Positions 1-13,025 of a DNA stretch of 64,000 bases are shown here, piece after piece. Within the stretch, counting starts at the first letter, position 1; every line of letters starts with the position of its first letter. Under the pieces are notes generated by a model, which saw only the letters and a list, made by a program, of their open reading frames with translations, was not told the origin of the DNA and ran no database searches. The position numbers and the translations under genes are program-made. The stretch is taken from contig NC_059487.1 of NCBI RefSeq assembly GCF_018139145.2, positions 2,377,792-2,441,791 on the forward strand. The letters run 5' to 3'. The stretch comes from Gymnogyps californianus (Eukaryota; Chordata; Aves; Accipitriformes; Cathartidae).

Positions 1-3000
1 CAGCTTTTCTATCACTGAGTGCAGAGAACCAGGATTTCACCTCAGACATCACCTATAGGCAGAGCTGCAGCACTGTCTATAGGTCATGACATCTGAGGAG
101 ATTGAGAGGGGGAGCTTTTCAGCATGTTTCAATCACTGATGGCAGAGCAAGCGCATTCAGCAGCGGGAGCAATGCCAGGAAACGTTGCAAGAGACGAGGA
201 CGTGTCTCACCTGAAGAGCCCCTCCTTCTTGATTAGAAATGTTTTCCTGACAAAGAAAGCAAATTTGGCAATGCTGAAATATTCTGTGATATAATTTCTG
301 GCTTTATAAGATGTGCATTAGCAGGAAAATGAAGGGAGGCAGGGGAAATCTTCCAAGACGAAAATGTCATTCCCATGTTTTCAGATTCAGAGATTTGAGA
401 TTTTTCCCTTTGAAAATAATTTTCATTTTAAAAGTTTCTCCCATTTCATCAGCATCAGTACCCCACATCTTCAAAGATCAAAATGACATGTTTCACTCCA
501 GATTAAATTAAACATGTCATTCAAATAAAGCTAGCTGGCTCTTTTTAAAAAAAATTCTCCCTAGACCAGTCTGGATTTTGCTTCCTCAGACCTGCCAGTG
601 ATGTGAGAAGGCAGCTCAAGCAGAGAGCTCTGCTCCTGTGCCCATCACAGCCCTCTGCCTGCACAGACAGCCTGGCATGGCATCTGCACAGAGCCCAGAC
701 CACAGCACAGTGATGTTATGGCCTGGTTTCCACCCGAAAAAGCTGTTTTTGACAATTTGGATCATTGAGATCTGCCTTCAGGATAGGGTAGAGGGCTGAT
801 GTTTGCTGTGCATCCATAAACAGCTCTAGACATCCATCCTGTCTTTATAAATAGCTGATCACAGGCTGCCTGGAAAACTCATCTTCCCTGGTGGCACCCA
901 GTGGTTTTAGGAAGGAACTTGGAAGATCTTGCCCACCTTTGACTGGCTGCCAAGGCTGGAGGAGCATACCGAGGTAACCAGGGTAAACATGGTGTCCTTA
1001 AGCCTGTCCACACTCCAAGCGCTCCCTCAAGCACCACCTTTATTCCTAGTTTTCTTTCTGGGTGCACTCGGGCACCCTCGATCCAACCTCCAGAGTGTTG
1101 GTGTGAGAAACCATGTAAGCAGTCAGTAAATTAAGCTTTTCTGAAATGCAGTGCAGACAGTGAGAAGGAGAAAATTACTGGTCCAAAACTCTACTGCTCG
1201 TTATTCAGGGAGAGAAAACTTTTTCTTCATCCATTTTAACTTCACACACCAAGCCAAGCTCTCCTGCCCTCCCTTCTTCTGTGTCTCTGCCTTTGCTTTC
1301 CATTCGCCAATATTTATCTCTTTCCTTCCATCTTTTAGTAGCAGGGATGCGCTGTGAAACATGACTTTGGCTCAGTGGTCTATTGTCAAGCCTGCCTGGT
1401 GAAACATATTACAGATAGGAGCGAATAAACCTAAGAGCAGGACTAAGGTGGATCTGTCTGGATTTATTTCTCTCTTCTGTGTCTTGCTTTCTATTTTCTC
1501 TGTACCACAACTGCCTGAATCCAGCCAGTTTTTAATGGGTAGACATCAGTGAGCCAGGGTTGCTTCATGAATCAGAGGGAGCTGAAATTCTGCAACACTG
1601 AAGACCATTTTCAAAAGCAATCTTGTGGACCATTTTTTTTTTTTTTCTAATTAAAAGTAGTGTCTAGCCACATTTCTGCATGTAGCACATCTAAGACATG
1701 TTGCCAAGCCCGAGATGTGAGGCCGGGCCAGTGCAACCCACCATTCTCAGCTGTGTCGTACACCACTGCCAGCTGGAAGAAAATATAAAGGAAAAATGTC
1801 ACCATTTTTTGATGCCTTCTTCCTTTCTAGGGCGATTCTGATGTGCCCCTGTATTGAACAGCTCTAAAGAGCCCATGTTCTTGAAAATTACAGCTCTTAA
1901 CTCTATTTTGTCTTCCTACACAGTGGTTTGGGACAGGAACTACAAATATTTTATGCTGCTAAAATGAGAGGAAGGATCAGAAGGTTATCAGCTACATTCA
2001 GAAACTGCCCAGGCTGTTCCTTTATGCCTTGGAGAAGGATACTTGGAGAGCATAATTTTCTAATTTTACATCCCACATGAGGAAAAGATGACCCTTCTGA
2101 AAAGAAATGGGACCTAAAATTTTGAGCACCATTATCTCTATTTGCCTCAGCATCTTTGTATCTCAACATTGGCCATGGCTGGGGAACATGGGAAGATGGA
2201 AAGTGGAGGTCGGCACCGGAGGAGCGCTTACTGACGCTTTTATTAAATAGCACACACAAATTGTAGTGATTTGAAAAGACCAGCAAAACTGGCTATTAGA
2301 GTCACTGGTATGAAGCTGCAAAGCAGCCGCGTATGGACAAAAACTTTTGCGTCACCCGTGACTGGCGTTCACACAACTCTATACTTCAGCACAGATGCAA
2401 TGAAAGGTTTGAGCTATTTTCATGTGGCAGCAAATTGGGGGCATTTACTGCATGAAGCACAATAACTGGCTCCCATTACCCAGTTTATGGGGTGAACTTC
2501 TGCATGCTCATTCAAATTTATCTGCTTGGCAAATTGGGAGCATTCACTGGTTCATGAATCTCCAGATCTGTGAATGCGACCAGCTGGGGATGTCTGTGGG
2601 TGCGGTTTCTTTTCTTTTTTAGCTGCAGACATTAGTTTAGTAAAGCATGAACAGAGCCACGATACCAGTCACTAGTGTGGAGTCATAAATTGTTTCTCAG
2701 AACGCTTCTGGAAACAGGGCATGCCAAATTGCTTTACAGCGCATTTGTGATAACAGTGCTGAAGAAAATGCCATTTAAATACGATTTCCCACTAACGTGG
2801 GAAAGGGATAAGGGAATCCATAAAACAAATGATTAACGCCTCCTGGATGACTCCAGTTCTGTGTGTGGAAGGACAAGAGGGAAGTAAATAGTGGGATGGA
2901 AGGGGCTGGCTTTTCCTAGTAATTGTAAAACTTAATTTCCTTTTTAAGGAAAGATCAAAATTATATTAAACTGAATGCCAATTAATTTCAATGGGGTTTG

Positions 3001-6000
3001 AATTGATTTCTGGAAACGAGTGCTGGTGAAAATTGCCAGGGGAAGTCCATCGAGACTGACCTCTTTACAACTACTATGGCTGACTGGAGGTTGGAATTCC
3101 TTTTCTGAAATAACTTAAAAGATATCTGTATTATAAAGTGGAAATAAAACTGCTGTCTTCTAAGGAGGGAGAAACCTTTTGTTAGGTGGTTTTACAAATA
3201 TTAAAACAGACATTTCATTTTTTACTTTTTAAAAATTTTCTTGAGGCTTCCTAACTTTCCTGGAGCCCAGGCTCTTGTGAGGGGAGCGGAGGAGGCGATT
3301 TTGGAGGTGAAGCCAGAGTTTCTGGCATCCTGCTTAGCCTAGAAGCTCTGGTAGATCCAGCTCCAGGACAGTCTCCCGGAGAGACTCCCAACGCTGGACA
3401 GACTGGGAGTGAGTCTGGACCCAGAAAGTGGTGTTTGGAGCCAGGTCTCCCAGGGCCCACAGACTTCCAGTGATCAGCATGGTCTGCTAAGGAGACATCA
3501 ACCTGTAAGCCCTGGAAAATACAGCTGCTGAGCTGGTTTGTTACAGGGCAGTCTGTGCTCCCCTCCAGCTTACTGCAACAGAAAATATGGCAGTTTTCCA
3601 TTAGAATTTTATGAACATCGGCTTGTTCTTGCAATGTATTTCAGTGTTGAAGAATTGACCTTTTTCCCTGAAGACATGGTCTGTTGGAAGATTCCTAGCT
3701 AGCTCTAAAGTTTGCAAATTCTGTTCACCATGAGCAGCAGTATGGGCTTCCTCAATGAACTCCTTCCCTGGCCTGTGGCTTCATCACGGCCGCTGGAGTT
3801 TGCTGTGGACTGCATTGTGTGGACACTTGTCTGATGATAGGTCCTGGATTGGCACCTTCTGTCATGTTGCACATGGACCACTAAACATCCGAAAACAGTG
3901 AATTTTGAACCTTACTGACTCCATGGATTTAGAAGTGGTGGAGTATGAACTGTTGAGTAAAGAAGAGGTATTTAAATACCTGTTCCTTAACAAGGTCCAT
4001 CCTTCCAAACAATCACAGAATGGTTATTAAGGAAGTATTTTATTCCCTCAACAGCAAAAGCCACAAGACACACATTTAATACTCTTTCTTATTAATATCG
4101 CATCTTCTAACAGGCAAATCCTGACAGCTTATTATCAAACTCACAACCCCTTTGACTTAGTAGAAACAAGATAAGTAAGAGAGATCAGAGATATTTTCCC
4201 AGGAGAACAGGTCACCCTTTAAGAAAACCCTTTCTTAAATTCCCGAACCATTTACATCACATATGCATTTTAAAATGACTCATTTGCTATGTACCTTCTA
4301 TCATATTTAATAACTCTTCTTCCTTTGGTTAACATTGTACCCATAGCCCTCCCTGTCATGCAGTTTCATCAGATACATGGCATTGCCAAGCATTAGCATT
4401 GCAAATACCTTGGAAAACCCAGTCTCACTTCACTGGAGTCTTATAAGGCGATTTGCCACACAAATCCATATTACGTCGCACATTCAACATGTTAATACTC
4501 TCTAAGGCTAATTGTTCTTCTTCCTCTATTAGTGGGAACAATATGCCCGGTCTTATGTTAAAGCAGAACATACTTATTTATCTCTTATGCCTAGTGTCCC
4601 ATAATTTTTTTATCTTTGATGGAAATTAAGAGACATTCAGTCCTTCAGTCAGGTCATGAACAGAGCACGTCTCCTTGAGGTACCACCTGTCTTGCAGCAG
4701 AGACATGGCCAGCTGAGCTGTGGCGCATGTCCCTGACTGACACAGCCCTTCCCCGGGCTGGCTCTGGCTGGAGTTTCACGGACTTATAGAGACCTCCTCA
4801 CTCCCCACCAGGAAAATCTGCACAGCACTGAGCCAGCCAGGCAGAGTGTGGTCACAGCAGGGATTAAACGACCAGCTTCTCTTTTCTAATTGCAATTACT
4901 TCTCTTTCCACTTCTGTAACAAAGGCTTCTCCTCATCCTGGGCAAGTGGCTTCTTCCTTCTCCTGGGATGCCCTGCATGGAAGACTGGGAGGACTGGTCC
5001 TTGGCCATTCACCGTCTATGACTGGGATTGGCTTTCCAGTTCAGTACTGGGATAAGAAAGGAATATCAAGGACCTTGAAAGGTGTTTAATGTGGTCTAGC
5101 ACTATCTGGGCTGTGAAAGAGCAGAGCTCCTTTGAGCGCATCTATATACCCAGTCTACCAAGTCAGAGTTTTCATATGAAATCTCCTGGTCCTGCTGACA
5201 GCCTGGCAGTGGGGCAGCACTAATTCAAACTGGGAGAGTTATGGTGTCTGTGTATGTTCAGCAGTTATTGGGATAACACAGTTAACAGGGCAAGGCAAGC
5301 CAGAAAGAGAGCTCCCTGTGGCCTTTCAAACCTCAGACCTGCTGCATACATCTGCCCTTTTGCTAAATAAATGCACTTAACGAACACACAAAGAATGAGA
5401 GAATATCCTGGCATTGATGAGGGTTTCTGATTGCAATGCTGCTCTGGGAATTAGCGATCCAGACCCCCGACGTGATTGATAGAAAACCTGTCAGCTGCCT
5501 TTCTGCTGCTGGATGGGGGCAGCTGAGGATGTCCCCAGCTTCCAGGTAAACCAACGACAGGAGGAAGAGGAGGAAAAAAAAAACCAAGAGATGGAAAAAA
5601 GATCTGTGTTACCACTATTAGGAGATACTGCCCCTGGACACCTGCCCTGACGTGGCATGGAGGACCCGAGGCAGTACTTGCTGAGCAGAAGGCTCCTCAA
5701 GCCTGTTAGCATGACCACAATGCCATTTTGGCCCCCAGGTAGGATGCTGCCTCCTGGCACCTGTCCAGAGGCAGCTACAATGAGCTAATATCATTTGGTT
5801 TGTCTCCGTGTATGCTCAAGCAGATCCTACCTTTAAAACAAATGACCCGAAATAGCTGCTTGAGTCCTGCTGGTGCCAGCTCCTTCCAGGCATCCTTGCT
5901 CAGGGCTTGAGCCCCCACCAACCTCCTGGCTGTCCCCGGCGGCTGCTGCTGCCCTCGCAGCCTGGTGAAGTGGACTTCACTGCTGGGTTTCTGCACAGAC

Positions 6001-6549
6001 TGGGGGGTTTTAGGTTTAGAGGCGTGGAGAAGAGCAGTGAGGATACAGGGGAAAAAGAGGCCGCTGAGGGAGGGGATGCTCATGCAGCCAGTTTAGCCAT
6101 AAATGCCTGTGGAGAAGAGAGGAGGCTGCTGTTCATGGGGAAGATAAAGCCCCATGGAGGAGAGGTGATTTAAGCTACAGAACAAGAACAAACTGGTTAA
6201 GTATAAATTTTAGTTGCAAATGAGGAGATTCCTTGATATATGATAAGGGAAGCTCTTTAACAGCCTCCCCTAGGGAGCAAGGGAAAAGCCACTGCTTTTA
6301 AGACAGAGTTTAATAAGCTGGTGTGATGGGAATCAGAGGGAAGAGGACTTGACAACAGAGGAGACTCCTTCAATCCCTCTCTTAGTACAGTCCTACCTCT
6401 GCCCCTTCCCTTGATACTCCAGTAATGGGCTTTCGTCATTTAATTATCAAGTTATTAATTGGCATGATAACAATGAAAGTAGGCGCACTGCTCTGGCTGT
6501 GTCACTGGCCCCACCACCCTCTGCTGCATGCCCTGGAGAGGTAATAGAT
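1..6549. other. noncoding stretch, nothing convincing
   Basis: I see no gene here. Short open frames occur on both strands, the longest being 127 codons on the minus strand at 3251-3634. None shows a recognisable domain or a consistent set of splice sites. Contents are a T14 run at 1633-1646, a diverged local duplication near 2431 and 2530 (see findings), and a rather AT-rich block at about 4000-4650. The interval is intergenic or intronic. Confidence 0.6.
1633..1646. repeat. poly-T run (14)
   Basis: Uninterrupted T14. It could be the antisense of an A-tail, but no recognisable retroposed body lies next to it. Confidence 0.9.
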
Positions 6550-6575
6550 TTCCATGTCTGAATTCCATGTCTGAA
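6550..6575. repeat. 13-bp perfect tandem duplication
   Basis: The unit TTCCATGTCTGAA occurs twice back to back without a mismatch. This is a simple local duplication of recent origin. Confidence 0.9.
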
Positions 6576-9500
6576 CAACATTTCTGGTAAGCAAAGGAAA
6601 ATAATATTCAGGTTAATCCCAGGATCTTAGATGCTCTTTAGACTGTGAAGTGGTTGTGCTGTGGGAGAGCGAGTTTGAAGGATTGTGCACAGGGAGGGAA
6701 GATTCGACGGGAGATGGGAAGATTGATGTAACTGCAAATGGACATGTGCAGCATGCATCATGTGTCAGGGAAAATACATTTTATAAAACTCATACACAAT
6801 TTTGAGTATTTTATGGGCTACTGTGGCTGGCACCTTATTGCAACAGTTGTCGATACCTTGTACTTCAGCGGCTGATGAGAAGTACCGATCCAGGAGGGAC
6901 CAGTCCAGTGGAGGGGCCAGCTGCAGATGTGGAGGGGCTAGTGTGGTGCCCTGTGATACTAGGCTGTTCGTTAGAGGGATCATGAAATCAAATGAACTGC
7001 TTCTTGCTGAGCGCGTTGGGACTGGCAGAAGGTGCAACACTAACACAAGTGCATGTTGCAGAGATACATCAGCTTCCTGGTGAGTAATGCTGTTAGTGAG
7101 TCACTCAGCGAGAAAAAACCTGCTCTGCAGAGGGCTCTGATGACCTAGACAAGTTGAATATACCAGTTGGCATGCCCCAGGCTTCAAGGCGACTGTAAAA
7201 CGCAACAAAAATAACCCGCTGCTTTTATGTTGCCTTAGGCCAGTTTTGGGCTGAATGCCCGATCCAGGGCCCCTTTCTGTTCCCTTAAATAGAGCCGCAT
7301 TGGGAAAAGCATCGCGTTGGATTGTCCTCACCAGCCACTTGCATTTGCTGTTAATTCTCTGGAAGAAATGCTCCCTCCTGCCTCACCCGGACTAGGATCC
7401 CTGCGTAGAAAAATGGCTTTCCCCTGCGCGTTTGTTATATGCAGCTGCGTGAAACTCTCAGCCTGTTCAATTAAAGAGCCCGTTTTCCCATTAACTGTCT
7501 CCTTAGACAAATGTGAAGTGTATTTAATGTTCACTCAGGATGAAGCCAACATGTTTCTCCTGCTGTTTTACACTTTCTTCTTAGTAGGGATTTGTCGTCT
7601 CTGACTGTTCAAATACCTTGAAGTTCCCCAGCATTTACCATCAGGAAAAGGTAACAAGTGTGGTGACAAAGAGTGAGTGCCAGATGAGCCTGGGAAAATG
7701 GATTGCTTTAATAGATGTTACTGAGGCCCTTTTGCACCCTGCCTGACGCTGAGCAACCACCCCATCCATCACACTCACTCTGGCTGAGTAGCAGCACACC
7801 ATCCGAGCTTTAACAGACCTTTTCTCCCCTCTTCCTATTACACAAAGTGCTGGACTGGATCCCTCATCTTTCCTGACGGTCTGAGGAAAGGCAGTTTAGA
7901 AAGGGGAAAATAAGCAACAGATCCTCTGTATCAGCTTGATGTTTTTTATTAACGTGCCCTGAGGATCATCTTCTTCCTGCCACTGGTACCTTGCCGCACA
8001 TTAATATAATAACTGATAAAGTATCCTCTGAGCCTTTATTTTCCTTTTTTTTTCCTTGTTTCTTCAGCACTGTTTTTCTATGAATCAAGTAGCTGAGAAA
8101 ATTGATGTAGATTCTCGCCTGTATGAAAATACTTTGCCCGAAATATGAGTCTCACGTTGGGCTGATGTATTAATCCTTCTCTCCTGGACAGCAATAATCA
8201 CTCTCTGTCGTTTTTCAAGCTGCAATTCAGCACTTCTGCATTTGCCACTTGCTGCCTTTCAGCAAGTTTGGTATCAGCCCCAAAATGGGGCAAGGGAAGG
8301 GAGGGAGGAGGAGGACAGAGCTCCTCTGGGCCTGATCCTGGTCTTACCTACGTTGTTAAGGTGTACGACTAACTTGGCATCAGTGCTCTCAAGCAGAAGC
8401 AGCCTCAGACTCCACAGCAGCTCTGGCCCCTGATTTCTCATCTTGCTCCTAAACCAGCCTTGTCTGAAGAGCAGAGATGACAGTGTGTTTGCGTGGGACC
8501 AGTCTGCCTCAGTGGGACTGACCAGGCTTGATGGGACCAGCCCGGCTCCTCTTCCTGAGCTCTGGGTGCGAAGGAGCAGCTCTTCCTCTTGGCCGGGACG
8601 GAGGCTTCTGGGTGCTTTTCATTAGCAGTAAATAAAGAGCAAGTGAAGTGCAAGCAGCTGGTGTGATGTGAACTGAAGTGCTCCAGTCTTTGCCCCGTTC
8701 TGGCCTGAAGGCAGCGGTCCTGCCCCTGGAGCCCTGCAAGCACGAGGACCCCCCCGCCGCGCTGCCGTTTCCCCTGCAGAGCCCCTTTGCTGGGGGCTGA
8801 GGTGGTTTTGAGCTGACATGAGAGGAACCCTGGGAGCACTTGGTTGCTTTGTGCTCTGAGATCAGGCCCCAGCTCTTCAGTAAAATAAGTCCTGATTTAT
8901 CCCTGTGGATAAATATCTTCAGCTCAGAAGGACTCCATCACTGTCAAGAGCGAGGCACTTCCCCAACAAGTGGCAATAAAAACCTTTATAGCACTTGCTC
9001 AGCATGACAAATCCTCTTCATCCTCTTTCAGTGGTGGCTTTATTGCCTCTTCCCCGTGGGGGCTGTACTAGTCAGCCCGATCATACTGTTGCGGTTGTTG
9101 TGGATGAAGCGTTGAAGTCTCCATCCTGGACTATGGCCACAAGGCATGTGTCTGGTGTGTTATGCAGTTCCATCATAAGCACTACTCTTTCCCAGTCCCT
9201 GTTGGTCCATAGATCCAGATATTGTGAAGATTTGGCTCTAGAGCAGTTCTGGTTTGAGCTGAAATGGAAATGAATCTGATAACAATCAAGAGGGTGCCTT
9301 AAGGATGGACCATTTTTCTTTTCTAAGGTTTCAGCTTGAAATACTAAGTTCCTGCTCTGTCCTCCATGGATGTTACTAGCTGGAATTACACCCTATTGAT
9401 CTTAGCAGAAAAGGGAATTAGAGCTACGGCTCATGCCAGGATGAGGGGATGTTAACTGCTTTTGTACCTCCAGGATGCAAAACATCTGTCATTACTTAGC

Positions 9501-10138
9501 CCCCCAAGAGGAAATTTCTGGCTAGCGTTACCAGTGTCATAAACTTGCAGAAACTCCGGGAAGACGCCTAACCATGTCACCAGCTGAAAACCTCAATGGG
9601 TTACCCTGGAGTTCTCCTGTCTCCAATGGTACCGTGTCTCCCATGGTATCTGGCCTTGAAAGCAAGCACAGCTGGTGGGTCTGATGACCCAGAGAGGGGA
9701 GGAAGATGTGAAAGAGTTCTTGCAGAATGGCCATTAACAGGTTCATCTCTCTTCGTTTCAGGCACATGGTGCATGGGGAGAGCATCTGTGCTCGGAGCTA
9801 TGTTGCAATGGCTTGGAGTCATTACTGATGGGACAAGCAAGAAGAAGATAACTAAAAAGAAGCATCCGAGGGACAGCAAAGCTGAGTGACATCCATGTGA
9901 AGAGGTTTTGAATACCTGGGGTTGCCAATACTGTGACTACAAGGGATAAAGGTTACCTAAGAGAGGTGCCACTGGAGGGAGCAATATCTGGCAGACCTGG
10001 ATGCCAGGCAGTCCAAACTTCTTGGTGTATTCTCATGCCACCCGTGGCATGGGGGTTCCTCTGGCCCCATGTTTGCAGGCTAGCCAGCATCATTGCTGTT
10101 GAATTCCTTAGGTAAGGTTGAGATCTTAATATGGGGGG
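6576..10138. other. noncoding stretch with no supported gene
   Basis: Many 60-130 codon frames overlap on both strands in this moderately GC-rich interval, especially 8440-8840, as expected by chance. 6802-7083 is open on both strands for about 93 codons, without a recognisable product. No CpG island is evident: 8740-8765 is C/G rich but very short. Confidence 0.55.
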
Positions 10139-10160
10139 ATGGGGGGGTGGGGTTTTTTTG
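10139..10160 (+). repeat. G-rich tract
   Basis: Runs of G6-G7 broken by single bases, followed by T7. It is a potential G-quadruplex on the plus strand. Confidence 0.6.
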
Positions 10161-10375
10161 GTAGAGCTGTCTTCTTCAGACCCCCAGGTCAGGACTCTGG
10201 GGACAGCAGCTTTTGCAAAGTCCCTGCTCTTCATCCCTGTGCCCCCAGCAAGAGCTTTGCATTGGAGCTGATGAGGAGGGACAACTTTCCCCAAGGAGAC
10301 ACGATGGGTGGCAGCGGTGCCTGCACTTTCAGCACACAGGAACTGGAGCATCCTCCACCCTCACGCCAGCAGCAG

Positions 10376-10400
10376 GGTGGAGGGAGGGAGGGAGGGAGGA
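10376..10400 (+). repeat. (GGGA)n simple repeat, G-quadruplex capable
   Basis: About five GGGA/GGAG units in a row give at least four G3 runs separated by single A. This is a short purine microsatellite with intramolecular quadruplex potential on the plus strand. Confidence 0.8.
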
Positions 10401-10536
10401 ATCACATAGCCGAGCACCGGCCTGTCACCATCCTGTTTTCACCCCTGGCTCTTTCATCACTTCTGTTTCACGACTCCTAAGCAAGCTTTAACAGCCCCAT
10501 CCTTTTTTTGTTTGTTTCTCCGTCTTTCCCCTGCAG

Positions 10537-10935
10537 ACAATGTGAAAACCTGGGATTTCTCTTGTACTGGGGACTCACTCGGACAGGAAACCTTCAGCAA
10601 TAGCAGAGGCTCAGTGATTCCCAACCCCCTCATCCTGCCTGTGACAGGACCCCAGCAACAGGCAGGACTGGCAGGGTGGGGGAATATTTCACCTGCTGCA
10701 GCCTTGCTGTTCTTTTACACCAGTCCCAGCTCTCCCCCTCCAGAAACAAGCTCCAGGTCTTCCCTGACCTCACCTTTGTTTCCTACTGGCTTTTACATTC
10801 CTTTGCCTGCTGACTTAGTGTATGAAGTAGTTGTCTGAGATAGCCCAGTACTCGAACTTTACTAAGATTACTAAGAGCATCTCTTGAGGTTTTGAAAGAC
10901 TTCTTCTTTGTAAATAAAGTTAAATCCTTGTACCT
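10537..10935 (+). other. candidate terminal exon, possibly noncoding
   Basis: A long pyrimidine tract (10502-10532) ends in CTGCAG at 10531-10536, a strong-looking splice acceptor. The sequence after it is open in one frame for about 100 codons to a TGA at 10836-10838. An AATAAA follows at 10913-10918, so acceptor, open frame and polyadenylation signal sit in the right order for a last exon. The translated segment is rich in Pro, Ser and Leu and matches no family I know. It could equally be the last exon of a noncoding RNA, or three common signals arranged by chance. No upstream plus-strand exon was identified. Confidence 0.25.
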
Positions 10936-12640
10936 GCAAAGACCTATTTAGATTATGAAATAACTCACTATGGTTAGATACCAGGTTACACTGCACAAAC
11001 CTGCCGCATCTTCCAGCAGACGACCTCGGTGCTTTTTACCTTCAAGGCAGACGGTTTCCCTGACCAGCTTTCCCAATGCTTTAAGAGGCAGTTGGAAACC
11101 TCAGAGTGAAATCACTGACTGTGGTGTGGGATCCCCCAGCTCCCGGGCCCAAGGCATTTCCACTTGAACCAACATTTATTAGCATGACCGAACTTACCAG
11201 CAGCACGTTGCAAAATCTACTGTTAGCAATGGTAGTAGACAGAGAACCATCAATATCGGGTTAGTCCAATAGTAGAGAGGGCCTAATTAACATTATTTTT
11301 GCTTAGATTGCCATCTTAGAAATTATTATGGAAAATTGCAGATGTTCTTCAGCAGGAGTCAAGAGACAGAAATAACATAAACTTTTATTACTGGCCTCAA
11401 CACAGCACTTTTCCATCAAAGCATCGGCCTGTTTCCTTGCTGGTTCATTTGCTTTTAATGTGGTCTGGAGTCACAGGGCCACCAGAGAAAGCTCAGAGAA
11501 TCCCCACCTTCCACTGAGGTTTTATGTTCACCGACTGAATGTATTAATTTCTCAAGCATTTCTTCACTCACATCTTGTAAACATATCAAGTTTCCTAATG
11601 TTATTGGCTAATCAAATCTTGTTTCTGTGCTGTGCAGAGCAGGCAGCTCGCTCTTCTTCTTACAGCCAAGGTCTACTTCTTTCCACACTTTGTAGCTCTG
11701 CTATCAATAAATGTTTTCCCAGGAAAGGCTAGGAGTAAAATCAGAAATTCCCTTCCTGAAGCACACACCGATATCCTGCTGCTGCTCTGCAGCCTGCCAA
11801 GGAAGAGAAAACTGCAGCCCAGGCATTGAGAAATCACTGTCAGATGCCTGTCGCTCCACAATTATTTTCTGCAAGCCAGACTAACTAGTCACTATCAAGT
11901 CAGGGAAGATGTTCCCTGAAGGCTTGATTTAACAGAAACGAAATTTGTCTCTTGGGTCAGCAAAATAGGTTGAGGATGACCTACAATTGTGTGTCCAGAG
12001 GGAGCTTTGAAACTTGTCCAGGATGCCCAGTTTCACATTTAATGCAGAATATAAACAAGTGGCAGATGCCACCAGCCACAGACACTGCTCGTCCTTTAAA
12101 GTACAGGGTGTGACAAAAGCATGGCCCAGGTCCCTGCTAAGCGGGGTTGTCGGTACTGCTGCAGGCCAGCTGTGCACAAATACCTGTGCCCACGCACCAG
12201 CGCGTCTGTTCACAACAGCAGTCAGTGTCCAAAGACAATTTTTTGGGTATTATCTGGCCAAATGCAATGTGTAAAACAAGGCTGATGCACTATCTCAAAT
12301 AATTTCCTGGTAGGTTAAGTACCGTGTAAGTAATGTTCACTCAGAGTCAGGAAATAGTTGTCGTTATGAAAACAACAGCTACCAGCCCTGTCTGTACAGT
12401 GGTTAATTTTACTTGTCGGAGGGAAAGGGGGAACCTGAAATCTCTAATGGTTTTTGCAAGATCTAGAGTTCCTTACCAGTAACTGCCAGAGCTCTCTGGA
12501 CATATTATCCCATGGGACTTTCTGCAGTTTCAAAAACACCAAATGGCCCTGTCTGAATCACGAATAACACCCAAAATCATCAGCTTTCCTGCAAGTTGAA
12601 GCTTGAGAAAGACCTCTTCACTCAGGTCTGTTGAAATGTT
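10936..12640. other. noncoding stretch
   Basis: Only short overlapping open frames (90 codons or fewer) on both strands. No repeat, RNA gene or regulatory cluster stands out. Confidence 0.6.
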
Positions 12641-12740
12641 TTTAAATAGTTGACTAAATAGATGGCTAAGTGGTTAAATAGTTGGTTAAATAAATGGTTA
12701 ATGGTTAATAAATGGTTAAATAGGTGATTTTAAATAGTTC
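12641..12740. repeat. degenerate tandem repeat, unit about GGTTAAATA
   Basis: Roughly ten imperfect copies of (T)GGTTAAATA and shortened TGGTTAATA versions run head to tail over about 100 bases. It is a diverged AT-rich minisatellite. The copies differ by small deletions and substitutions, so the array is not young. Confidence 0.85.
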
Positions 12741-13011
12741 TTTGTAATTGCAGCCTTTTAAAATTCATCATGTTCAAAAAGTAAAAGCGGATATTTTTGC
12801 TTAGAAAATATTGAAATACAATGTTTTTATAATTTCACACTATATTGTGGTAAATGTGATTGAAAAAGCAGATTGAAAAAGCTAATTGAAAATGTCCCTC
12901 TCCCTTGAATGGTTTCGGTTTCAGTAACTGGTATTTACTCAGTGGAAAAGATTTAATGGAAAACCCCCAGATGGATCCAATCAGATCTCTACTAGAAGTG
13001 GCAAACAAAAC

Positions 13012-13025
13012 TTTTTTTTTTTTTT
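13012..13025. repeat. poly-T run (14)
   Basis: Uninterrupted T14 in AT-rich sequence. Confidence 0.9.

Noticed and set aside
4011..4030. AATCACAGAATGGTT, similar to the antisense start of CR1 3' ends
   Set aside because: Only about 15 bases match; the sequence that should follow in a CR1 is absent, so chance is likely.
12641..12740. Repeat array considered as CRISPR-like or satellite
   Set aside because: Units are contiguous, degenerate and AT-rich with no spacers; it is an ordinary minisatellite in vertebrate DNA.
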